NCBI RefSeq assembly: GCF_021654575.1
Contig: NZ_AP024488.1
Coordinates: 4,177,501 to 4,241,500, forward strand
Direction of reading: 5' to 3'
DNA length: 64,000 bases
Origin: Desulfoluna limicola
GTDB taxonomy: Bacteria > Desulfobacterota > Desulfobacteria > Desulfobacterales > Desulfolunaceae
Shown here: in pieces, positions 32,322 to 40,142 of the stretch
How the letters are laid out: each line of letters begins with the position of its first letter
Numbering within the stretch: the first letter of the stretch is position 1
The notes under the pieces: model-generated
What the model was told of the DNA's origin: nothing
What the model saw: only the letters and a program-made list of their open reading frames with translations
The model's database searches: none
Program-made: the position numbers and the translations under genes

Positions 32322-34061
32322 ATGAAACGACTCGCCGCCCTTTTTTGTCTTGCCCTCATCGCCTGGGGCTGCATGGGCACCAAAGCCACCCCTCCCGACT
32401 CGAGCGACACCGTAATCGATGAAAAAGCCCTTGCATCCCCACCAACCTGGGGCATGGCCAAAGAGTCCGAACACGCCATGCCTGACGCCACAAAACGCGG
32501 AATCGTTGCCCGGAAAAAGGGGCACCCCTCCACCCCATCTGCCTCCGGACTCAAAGCCGCTTTCGCGGATGACAACCGCCAGTTCAACCTCTTCCTTGAG
32601 TTTCTGGAAACATACAAAGAGACGCCCCACATCACAGCCGATGTGAGCGAACGGATCACCCTCACGGTGCTGGATTCAGAAGGACTGACACTCCCCGACT
32701 GCACCGTAGAGATCTCCCTGGGAGGGGATGTGGTCGACAAGGGAAAAACCACGGCCGATGGCATCTTTCGCACCTTCCCCACCCTTTACGCAGATCAGGC
32801 AAAAAACCTGACGGCCACTATCCGCTACAACCAGGCTGAAAAGAAACTCGCCTTGAATCGCCATGGGAAACGTGAGGTGGAGGTGGTGATGGAGGCACCC
32901 CGGACCCTTCCCGCCGCCGTCCCTCTGGACCTCCTCTTTATTCTGGACACCACCGGCAGCATGGGCGAAGAGATCGACCGCCTGAAAACCAGCATCGACC
33001 TCATCAACCTCAACCTCTCACAGCTTCCGGCCAAGCCCCTCATCCGCTACGGCATGGTACTCTACCGGGACAAAGGAGATGCCTATGTCACCCGCGTAAT
33101 ACCCTTCACGCCCGAGCTGGAGGACTTCCGGGAGCAGCTGGCCACGGTGAGGGCCGAAGGGGGCGGAGATACCCCCGAAGACCTGGAAAGTGCCCTTAAA
33201 AAAGGAATCGACGAACTGGCGTGGAGTGACGAAGGCGTCCGCCTCGCCTTTGCCATCACCGACGCACCGCCCCACCTCGATTACAATCACGATGTCTCCT
33301 ACATCGATGCAGCCCGCACCGCCCGGGAAAAGGGAATAAAAATCTTTTCCGTGGGGACCGGCGGTCTCGACATCAACGGCGAGTATATCCTGAGGCAGAT
33401 CTCTCAACTCACTGGCGGCGCCTACATCTTCCTTACCTACGGGGAGCGTGGGGAAAGCGAAGGCGGAGCCCCCGGCAGTGTCAGCCACCACACCGGGGCC
33501 AACTTCACCTCCGACAAACTCGAAGCTGTGATCATCAAAATTGCCCGAAACGAACTGAACCACCTCACCACGCAACCCGGTCACACGGATGACGACTACT
33601 TTGAAGGGGTCTCCGGCATCGAAAAGCCGGAAAAAGTCACGGAAGAACTGTTCAATAACGCGGTGGCCCAATTGGCCGACTACGCCTCCATCTCCCTGTC
33701 GGACAAACCGGCCACGGCCATCCTCCCCCTGGCTTCGGAACTTTCGACAACAGACTCTGAATACCTGACCTCTGCCCTTCTCATCGCCGCAACCCGCCAC
33801 CCCCAGCTCACGGTGGTGGAACGAGAGAACACGCCTGCCATCGTCAATGAAATCAAGCTGGGCCTCTCCGGCCTTGTGGACGAAGAGACCGCCGCCGAAG
33901 CCGGGCGTCTCACCGGGGCCAAACTGCTCATGGCCGGGCGTGTCATCACATCCGGCGCCAAGGCCGATGTCATCATCCGACTCGTTCGCGTGGAGACCGG
34001 CGAAGTGATCTCCGCCACGCGACTTCTCATGGAGGCAGGACTTCTCCCGTCGGCGTGGTAA
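32322..34061 (+). CDS. vWA-domain lipoprotein with FlgO/CsgG-like C-terminal domain
   Basis: A 579-residue lipoprotein: MKRLAALFCLALIAWGCMG with the lipidated Cys in IAWGC. Residues about 80-190 form a beta-rich, carboxypeptidase-regulatory-like region (ITLTVLDSEGLTLPDCTVEI). The vWA domain (about 200-400) has the metal-site motif FILDTTGSMGEEIDRL, with GGGDTPEDLESAL and ITDAPPHLDYNHD. The last 110 residues (AILPLASELSTTDSEYL, LTVVERENTPAIVNEIKLGL, LVDEETAAEAGRLTGAKLLMAG) match the FlgO/CsgG-type fold that senses or builds outer-membrane assemblies. I have not seen this fusion described. It follows the PilZ gene by 20 nt with an AGGAGG ribosome site. Confidence 0.85.
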   Translation: MKRLAALFCLALIAWGCMGTKATPPDSSDTVIDEKALASPPTWGMAKESEHAMPDATKRGIVARKKGHPSTPSASGLKAAFADDNRQFNLFLEFLETYKETPHITADVSERITLTVLDSEGLTLPDCTVEISLGGDVVDKGKTTADGIFRTFPTLYADQAKNLTATIRYNQAEKKLALNRHGKREVEVVMEAPRTLPAAVPLDLLFILDTTGSMGEEIDRLKTSIDLINLNLSQLPAKPLIRYGMVLYRDKGDAYVTRVIPFTPELEDFREQLATVRAEGGGDTPEDLESALKKGIDELAWSDEGVRLAFAITDAPPHLDYNHDVSYIDAARTAREKGIKIFSVGTGGLDINGEYILRQISQLTGGAYIFLTYGERGESEGGAPGSVSHHTGANFTSDKLEAVIIKIARNELNHLTTQPGHTDDDYFEGVSGIEKPEKVTEELFNNAVAQLADYASISLSDKPATAILPLASELSTTDSEYLTSALLIAATRHPQLTVVERENTPAIVNEIKLGLSGLVDEETAAEAGRLTGAKLLMAGRVITSGAKADVIIRLVRVETGEVISATRLLMEAGLLPSAW

Positions 34062-34414
34062 TTCCCCAGTGCCACGTAAGGCAAGGGGTGCATGCTAACC
34101 AGGGTGGCACACGAGATTGCATCCGGCGGAACAGACCTTGATAACAGTTCCAACGGCCAACGGCATTGGCAAGCCGAGAGTTCCGGACGCCATGCGTATT
34201 CAGAGCTGAATAATTGCGATTTTTTATCTTTGGATGTGATTTATTTCATAGATATTTCACGGGCAATTGACTATAGATAAACCTCTCATTGATGATCCGA
34301 GATTCACTGCCGGATTGTCTGCGACTCAAGCCTTGTCTGGCCGACACGCCAACCCCGGCAGCTCACATCATGAGGCAAGAAACATAACTTACTGAACAGT
34401 TGAAAGGACTTATC
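34062..34414. other. intergenic region before the DUF3015 gene
   Basis: About 350 nt. A very degenerate repeat remnant is visible at about 34105-34133 (GGTGGCACAC and CATCCGGCGG). The part from 34200 to 34290 is AT-rich and may hold the promoter. AAAGGA precedes the DUF3015 start. Nothing else recognised. Confidence 0.4.
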
Positions 34415-34879
34415 ATGAAAAAGTGGATTGTGGCCTTAGGGGCCCTTCTCGTACTTTCCGGCACCTCCTATGCTGCCACTGTAGCTGAAGACTGCGGATG
34501 CGGCCTCGGCAAAGAACTCATCGGTGAAAAAGAGGGCCTCGGCTGGAACCTTCTCGGCACCTTCCTGAACGGCACCAGCGGAAACCAGACCTTCGGCATG
34601 TCTACCGGCACCCTCGGTTGCAGCAAGCCCGAAAAATTCGTTATGAACGAGCGCATGGATATCTTTGTTGCCGACAACATGGACAGCCTTGCCGTGGACA
34701 TCGCCACCGGTAACGGCGAGAACCTCGATGCCCTGATGGAGATTGCCCAGGTTTCCGGCACTGAAAAGGCCAAAGCCTGCGAAGCCCTCCAGAATAACTT
34801 CGATAGCATCTACCCCACAGCCAACGTTGAAAACACCGACGTGGCTCAGTCCATCCGAGGAATTCTTGCACAGATTTAA
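34415..34879 (+). CDS. DUF3015 family exported protein
   Basis: A 154-residue periplasmic protein with the signal peptide MKKWIVALGALLVLSGTSYA. The mature part has the DUF3015 hallmarks: an early CGCGLGKEL, LLGTFLNGTSGNQTFGMSTGTLGC, then NMDSLAVDIATGNGENLDALMEI and a C-terminal helix. Three cysteines near the start could form disulfides. The function of the family is not established. It is immediately followed by a DUF4105 gene whose start overlaps its end; the same two families occur side by side in other Proteobacteria as far as I recall. The ATG at 34415 was chosen over TTG at 34400 for its AAAGGA site. Confidence 0.88.
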   Translation: MKKWIVALGALLVLSGTSYAATVAEDCGCGLGKELIGEKEGLGWNLLGTFLNGTSGNQTFGMSTGTLGCSKPEKFVMNERMDIFVADNMDSLAVDIATGNGENLDALMEIAQVSGTEKAKACEALQNNFDSIYPTANVENTDVAQSIRGILAQI

Positions 34880-36788
34880 GCACACATCTGCAGCGAGCCG
34901 CCCCCGCCCTTCGGCAGGTATCTGCCGGGTGGCGGGGGCCCTTTTTTTGGTCCTTGCTGCCCTCATACCCGCCTCCCTCTTCGCCCAGCCCCTTGCACCC
35001 GATACCGAGGAGCTCATTGAGATAGCCCGGCAGCGCCACCTGTCCGAGGATCCATACTGGCGTACCCTGCTTCACTGCCCTACCGGAACCTCCCCCTACG
35101 AAAGCTTCGTGGATTCCCCGGCCTTTTTTCTGGCCGAGACAGGCAAAACCGATGCAGGGGCCGAGCTGGACGCCCTGATCCGCACCTTTTTCGGGCCGGA
35201 GAAACCTGAGCGCCCCATCTGCCGGTTCATTGCCCGCTACACCTGGGTTTACGAGCAACTGGCCGACGTCATCGAGACCCCGCCCATTGCCTGCGATGAA
35301 GCAGAGAGGCTCCACCCCTCTTCGGCGACACTGGTCTTCCCCACGTACCACCTCAACAACCCGGCCTCGATGTTCGGCCACACCTTCATCACCATCGAGA
35401 CGAACTACGAGACCCCGATGCTGGCCGATGCCGTCAACTACGCGGCCCTTCCCGACAGCCGCAACCCCCTGACTTACATGGTCAAGGGAATCGCAGGGTC
35501 CTTCAAGGGCTACTACTCCATTCTCCCCTACTACAAAAAAATCCAAGAGTACGGAGACATGGCGCAACGGGATATCTGGGAGTACCCCCTCACCCTGACC
35601 CCCGAAGAGACCCGGCGCATGGTCCTTCATATCCTGGAGCTCAAGGACAGCTACAGCTACTACTACTTCTTTGATAAAAACTGCTCCTACATGCTTCAGT
35701 TTCTCCTGGAGTCCGCCCGGCCCGGCCTCACCCTCACCCAGGACAAAGGGCTCACCGTTATTCCCATCGACACCATCAAAGCGATGCAGCGCCAGGGCCT
35801 TATCACCGAAGCCCGCTACCGGCCTTCCACGGGCAGCCGTATCCGAGCAGGCCTGGACCGGCTCTCCAGCCCCGAAGCAAAACTCGCCCGGGACCTATGC
35901 GACAACGTCCTCAGCCCAGACGCCTTTCTCGCCATGGAGTTGCCCGAGGACACCAAGCGAATGACCCTCGACCTTGTCACCGATGTGACCCGCTACAGGC
36001 TGGCCAAAAAAAAGATCGACCAGGCCGAGTTCCGACAAACCTTTCTCGGCACCCTGAGAGCACGGAAAACCCTCGGCAAAGGCTCTCCTGACGAGAAAGC
36101 CGTGCCAGCGCCCCCTGAGCCCACAAAAGGGCACGACGCCGCCCGTATCTCCACCTCCGTTGGGGGAGTTGATGGGGACAGCTTTGAGGAGCTCGCCATC
36201 ACCCCGGCCTTCACCAACCTCCTCAACACCGACCACACAAAACGCGAAGGCATTCAAATCGAGTTCCTCCACGCCCGGGCCCGCTTCACCAACAAGGAAA
36301 AAGAGCTGAGCCTTGAAGGCCTCACCATCCTTGATATCATCTCACTCGCCCCCCGAAACACCTTCATCCGCCCCCTCTCCTGGACCTTTCACGCAGGGTA
36401 TGAGCAACGAATGACGGAAACAGGCGAGATGAAAGGCGCTTATTCCCTGCGTGCAGCCACCGGCATGGCATGGAACCTCACTGACGAAAGTCTCGTCTTC
36501 CTCCTGCCCGAAGCCGAACTCCTCAGTTCAAAAGGGCTCGACAAAGGCGCCGCCGTGGGAGCCGGAATCCATACAGGCCTCCTCTTCTCCCCCGCCTCCA
36601 ACTGGCGCACCCTCCTCTCAGGGCACCTCACCCGCCGCATGCCTGACGACACCACCGAATCGCGGCTGACCTTCGAGAACAACCTCACCCTGAACAAAAA
36701 CAACCGCATCGGTCTCGCTGTGAATCGCACCGACGTGGAAGAACACCACACCTGGGAAACGTCTCTTTCCTGGCACCACTATTTTTAA
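34866..36788 (+). CDS. DUF4105 / Lnb N-terminal-like periplasmic protein
   Basis: A 640-residue exported protein. A hydrophobic signal segment (GALFLVLAALIPASLFAQ) is followed by the DUF4105 domain: FPTYHLNNPASMFGHTFITI, NPLTYMVKGIAGSFKGYYS, DIWEYPLTLTPEETRRMVLHI and YYFFDKNCSYMLQFLLES. The His in GHTF and Cys in NCSY form the Cys-His dyad expected of this NlpC/P60-like fold. The last 150 residues look like beta-strands and end HHYF, suggesting an outer-membrane barrel. The start is uncertain: TTG at 34866 has GAGGA 5 nt upstream and gives a basic n-region, overlapping the DUF3015 gene by 14 nt; GTG at 34929 would give an uncharged signal peptide. A terminator-like hairpin lies within the signal-peptide codons. 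Confidence 0.85.
   Translation: MHRFKHTSAASRPRPSAGICRVAGALFLVLAALIPASLFAQPLAPDTEELIEIARQRHLSEDPYWRTLLHCPTGTSPYESFVDSPAFFLAETGKTDAGAELDALIRTFFGPEKPERPICRFIARYTWVYEQLADVIETPPIACDEAERLHPSSATLVFPTYHLNNPASMFGHTFITIETNYETPMLADAVNYAALPDSRNPLTYMVKGIAGSFKGYYSILPYYKKIQEYGDMAQRDIWEYPLTLTPEETRRMVLHILELKDSYSYYYFFDKNCSYMLQFLLESARPGLTLTQDKGLTVIPIDTIKAMQRQGLITEARYRPSTGSRIRAGLDRLSSPEAKLARDLCDNVLSPDAFLAMELPEDTKRMTLDLVTDVTRYRLAKKKIDQAEFRQTFLGTLRARKTLGKGSPDEKAVPAPPEPTKGHDAARISTSVGGVDGDSFEELAITPAFTNLLNTDHTKREGIQIEFLHARARFTNKEKELSLEGLTILDIISLAPRNTFIRPLSWTFHAGYEQRMTETGEMKGAYSLRAATGMAWNLTDESLVFLLPEAELLSSKGLDKGAAVGAGIHTGLLFSPASNWRTLLSGHLTRRMPDDTTESRLTFENNLTLNKNNRIGLAVNRTDVEEHHTWETSLSWHHYF
34899..34948 (+). terminator. 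terminator-like hairpin overlapping the DUF4105 signal-peptide codons
   Basis: GCCCCCGCC pairs with GGCGGGGGC, with an inner TCGGCAG/CTGCCGG pairing, followed by CCTTTTTTTGG. It starts 19 nt after the DUF3015 stop. It has the shape of an intrinsic terminator, but its T run encodes part of the hydrophobic signal peptide of the next protein. It could set the ratio of DUF3015 to DUF4105 expression. Confidence 0.75.
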
Positions 36789-36802
36789 AACCGATAAAGC
36801 GT

Positions 36803-36903
36803 GCCTCCGGCGGCAAGGGGCTGAGCCCCTTGACCCCAGGGTCGCGAATGCTTCAACCCTCGTGCCTCGGGGTGTCGCATTCGCTGACGGGCTTCGCCCG
36901 TGG
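36803..36903 (+). repeat. modular intergenic repeat, three-hairpin copy
   Basis: GCCTCCGGCGGC at 36803-36814, AAGGGGCTgAGCCCCTT next, then GCGAATGC...CCTCGTGCCTCGG...GCATTCGC, then ACGGGCttcGCCCGT. Same order as the copy at 4848, and likewise about 15 nt after a stop codon. The following stretch to 37155 is AT-rich, with long A-rich runs, and holds no gene that I can support. Confidence 0.85.
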
Positions 36904-37155
36904 TGGAGATCAACGACAAGCAAGCCATTCATTAAAAATAAAGACCGTTAAATGACGTCCTTCCACAACCACACACTCCTTAAAAAAACCACTCAACAGC
37001 CAGCATAAGCCTTGGATAAACCAAGAAAAGCATTGCCTTCCCAACACCCCCAAGATAACAAGTAATAAAAGAAGTCATTACAACCACACCCACCGGCATC
37101 ATAAACAAGCCCATATTTCTTTACTCAAAGCAGAACATACCCAAGGATATCCATC

Positions 37156-38168
37156 ATGTCCCGCTTCGCATCTGCTGCTCTCTTTTTCCTGATTGTTAGC
37201 TGTATCGCATGCGGTTCGGGCTCCTCATCTTCGGACCCACAACCATCAACTGAGCTGCCGCCCCAAAATCCTTACGACCCCAAGCAAGCATCCATGATTG
37301 TTTCTGATTATCCTGAACCTGTGGCATTTGGTCTTGCGGGGCTCATGGAAGATGGCAAATTGCTTAACATTCGGACTGAGTGGGATCATGATGCAGACAG
37401 TGTCTGGTAGACAGCAGCTGGACCTATCATTACAACGTTCAAGGCATGCTCATTTACAAAGAGTTCTCTATAAATGGAAAGCTTGAGTTCACAGAACACT
37501 CTGCATACAATAATGAAGGTCTTGAAACGGCACGAGTCGAAACGGACAATGAAGGCATCATGCGCCAAGAATATACATACGAGTATTCACAAGACGGAAG
37601 AATCATCAAAGAAACATACCGGCACATTGACCCACCCAGCTCTTCTTCAGGCGTGTACACATATGAGAATCCAGCTCCAGGAGTTTTAATTACAACTGAA
37701 ACACGAAAAGACAACCGTGATGGACTAATTATTTGTGTCTATGAAACACGACGCGAAGAAAATGCTCCAACGGTGTTCACGTTTGACATGTGGGGTGATG
37801 GTACCATGGATGCGAGATCGGTATATTACCCTTTATCGGGCTCTGTGACTGAATCATCACACGACGGTAATCCGTCTTACTCATTAAAAATATCTCCTGC
37901 AGGAGAAAGCCTCTACGAGCACTACCTTCCCATGGATGGCATCACGGACTATGTTTTGCGTACGTTTTTTGACTCCTGGGGAAACCCTGAAGGAGACGCA
38001 ACCGATATAGACAACGACGGCTCCATAGACTCTGTTTCTACGACCGAAATACGTACCGACGGGAACGGAAAATTCCTATTTATCCACGAGCATGATGAGA
38101 ACAATGATGGGGAAATTGACTCCATCAGAACCGAATGCTACCGCCTTAAAATTGAGCCCACCCCATGA
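37156..38168 (+). pseudogene. lipoprotein gene broken by a frameshift, with Ca-binding-like repeats
   Basis: The first part encodes a lipoprotein start (MSRFASAALFFLIVSCIACGSGSS, lipobox IACG) and stops after 84 codons in ...DADSVW. The protein continues in another frame as VDSSWTYHYNVQG and then about 240 residues to 38168. Both frames are open only between about 37392 and 37407, where loss of a single G (TGGGTA to TGGTA) would explain the break; repaired, it would be about 337 residues. The C-terminal half has Asp-rich motifs (DIDNDGSIDS, DENNDGEIDS) like dockerin/EF-hand loops. Codon use and composition are clearly more AT-rich than neighbours, suggesting transfer. Sequencing error or programmed slippage are alternatives. 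Confidence 0.8.
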
Positions 38169-38653
38169 GATCATCCTCAAAGCATAGACTGGTAAAAGTC
38201 ATCATAGGGCGACTATACAATTTCAACGACCGACGACTCCTCCACCCCATGGCCGTTCACATCCCCAACGGCATGGTGCCTGTTGCAGGGCTCTTCATGG
38301 CACTTGGCTGCCTGTTTAACGTGCAATCCTTGGTGATGGCCGCTTACCTCAACCTCTGGGTTATCTTTCTTGCCATGCCGGGTGTAATGATGACCGGAAC
38401 AGCCTCGTGGAAGCATCGTTACAAGGGCATCAAAACGCCCCTGTTTCGGACAAAAATCGGGTGCAGTATTCTGGTGCTTCTCATGCCCGGGATCATCCTG
38501 TGCTTTCAGACCATCAACCCCGTTCATGTGGACAACCTCACTGCATCGGACTGGGGGGTTACAGGGGCTTACCTCGCTCTGCTGATTCCCACTGCGCGTG
38601 CCGGAGCCCTGGGGGGCCGCCTGGTCTTCGGTGGCAGAAAGAAGCTGCAGTGA
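38165..38653 (+). CDS. small integral membrane protein of unknown function
   Basis: A 162-residue protein with four hydrophobic segments, roughly at residues 35-55, 58-80, 96-115 and 128-148. It starts MRSSSKHRLVKVIIGRLYNF and has HPMAVHIPNGMVPVAGLFM, where the His and Asn-Gly resemble DUF2231-like membrane proteins; I would not assign that family firmly. The ATG overlaps the stop of the broken lipoprotein gene by 4 nt (ATGA), so translation of this gene may be coupled to that of the frameshifted one and could suffer from the break. Confidence 0.6.
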   Translation: MRSSSKHRLVKVIIGRLYNFNDRRLLHPMAVHIPNGMVPVAGLFMALGCLFNVQSLVMAAYLNLWVIFLAMPGVMMTGTASWKHRYKGIKTPLFRTKIGCSILVLLMPGIILCFQTINPVHVDNLTASDWGVTGAYLALLIPTARAGALGGRLVFGGRKKLQ

Positions 38654-38656
38654 CGC

Positions 38657-38742
38657 AGCGCCTGTGCCCCCCCCGAGGAACGAGGTGGGGAGAGAGTTCG
38701 CGAACCTGGGCTCCAAGGGCTCAGCCCTTGGCCGCCGGAGGC
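38657..38742 (-). repeat. modular intergenic repeat copy
   Basis: Reverse orientation: a degenerate long hairpin with loop CCCGAGGAACGAGG, then TCGCGAACCTGGG, the AAGGGCTgAGCCCTT hairpin (seen as CCAAGGGCTCAGCCCTTGG) at about 38712-38730, and the end GCCGCCGGAGGC at 38731-38742. The short stem is again a different but fully paired sequence. Confidence 0.8.
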
Positions 38743-38783
38743 TTATTTTTCATACTCGAAGAGCGCCCCCTTACCCCATAAAA

Positions 38784-38821
38784 AAACGGGAAGACACCGC
38801 TTACGCGTGTCTTCCCGTTTT
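38784..38821. terminator. bidirectional intrinsic terminator
   Basis: AAACGGGAAGACAC pairs with GTGTCTTCCCGTTT around a 9-nt loop, with an A run on the left and T run on the right. It sits between a plus-strand gene ending at 38653 and a minus-strand gene ending at 38863 and can serve both. Confidence 0.9.
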
Positions 38822-38862
38822 CATAAAATACAATCGTTCGTTACCAGGCCATCAGACCGGGT

Positions 38863-39615
38863 TTACAGCGATGAGAACGATGAAACCTTCTGCTTCACCT
38901 CGACGGTCTCCAACTTGCTCAGGGCATCGGCCAGGGCCTTCTGGATGCGTTTTTCGCTCCAGGGGTTTCTCAGGAAGGAGAGACCGGTGAACCCTTCCGC
39001 CTTTGCCTGAAAAATGGCCTCCGCATTCTGGTCCAGGACCTGGACGGAGAAAATAACACGATACCGTTTGAAGACGAGGTACTGGTCCTGATCTTCAATT
39101 TTCAGATCGGCGGAGAGGAAGGCCTCTTTCTTGTTGGGGCCTTTCAGCTGACTCACCACCTTTTTCCGAAGGGATGTCCCGGCCATGATGCGGTGGAACT
39201 CTCGATTGGAGGTTGAAGGGTGGTGCCATTCACACGTGAGGCTTCCGAGCAGCGCGTCCACGGTGCTGTCGCCTGTTTTAAAATCTTTGATTCGGTCCAG
39301 CTTCAGAGCCCGACGCTTATCGGTCTTCAAATCAAACCCAAAGGTGGCCATGGATTTCTTAAGCATCTTGTAGGTGTCCATGGAGAGATCGTCGAAAGAG
39401 TTCCCCCCGGCGACCTGCTTCGCCAGATCGATAACATCGGCGCCCCCGTCACTGACAACACTGTAGTGGCCCACAAGAACCGGCACATCCTTTTTGGCCA
39501 TCCAGTCAGGGTCTTTCTGCACCCATGTGGACGCACACCCCGAAAGCACCATACTGGACACCATAAAAACAAGGACCGTCGCCATTGACTTACATTTCAC
39601 AAAACGTTTACCCAC
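38863..39615 (-). CDS. lipoprotein of unknown function
   Basis: A 250-residue lipoprotein. The signal is MGKRFVKCKSMATVLVFMVSSMVLSGC with lipobox VLSGC. The mature part begins ASTWVQKDPDWMAKKDVPVLVG and is a mix of predicted helix and strand with many Lys and Asp; near the C-terminus NPWSEKRIQKALADALSKLE looks amphipathic. I do not recognise a family. The start is GTG at 39615 because GGAGG stands 6-7 nt upstream and the result is a normal basic n-region; the in-frame ATG at 39660 has no ribosome site and gives an odd double hydrophobic N-terminus. A 22-bp motif shared with the upstream region of tpsA lies about 200 nt upstream. Confidence 0.75.
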   Translation of the reverse strand: MGKRFVKCKSMATVLVFMVSSMVLSGCASTWVQKDPDWMAKKDVPVLVGHYSVVSDGGADVIDLAKQVAGGNSFDDLSMDTYKMLKKSMATFGFDLKTDKRRALKLDRIKDFKTGDSTVDALLGSLTCEWHHPSTSNREFHRIMAGTSLRKKVVSQLKGPNKKEAFLSADLKIEDQDQYLVFKRYRVIFSVQVLDQNAEAIFQAKAEGFTGLSFLRNPWSEKRIQKALADALSKLETVEVKQKVSSFSSL

Positions 39616-40142
39616 AACAAACCTCCAGAGAACACAGAAAAAAATGAAACCAACGACCATCCCCCACCTGGAGGCCCAAACTCACAGGGGCTGCACACAA
39701 ACCTTATCTGCCATCCCCCTGCACTCAGCTATAGGTGATCCCACGGGCCGCGTTTCAGCGCCCTCTGCCATGTGAGATATCACCCCTTGGCATTCTTACA
39801 CCCAAAAGGCCCCTTAAAAAAGTTAAAAAAAGGCCAATTTTTTCAGCAAATTTATTAAAAAAACCCACAAAATTAAGCAATACTACAATGCCCCTACCCA
39901 AAGAGCAAAGCCCATCACCAAGTGCCGCACTCCGAGCTGCGAATGGTGAGAGCATTCACCCTGTTTTCGAGGTGGCTCCCACCGCCGAGGCTCGCTTTAT
40001 AAGACATCCCTGTGCAGCCCAGATGCCATATACAAACACGGGGAGACGGCCTTTCGGCCTATCTCCCCGTGTTCCCTTCCCCCAAACCACCGTGATAGAG
40101 CCCGCCCGTTAAGGCGTGCTTCTAAAAATCATTACCCCACCA
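39616..40142. other. intergenic region with tpsA-like upstream motif and hairpin
   Basis: About 525 nt between the lipoprotein gene and the tpsB stop. At 39816-39837 it holds an A-rich motif (core AGTTAAAAAAAGGCCAA) nearly identical to one upstream of tpsA. A degenerate repeat copy spans about 39938-39990 (GCGAATG...CATTC, GAGGTGG...CCACC). A strong hairpin ACACGGGGAG...GGCC-tttc-GGCC...CTCCCCGTGT is at 40036-40072; it could terminate tpsB transcription, although the T run beyond it is poor. Confidence 0.6.
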
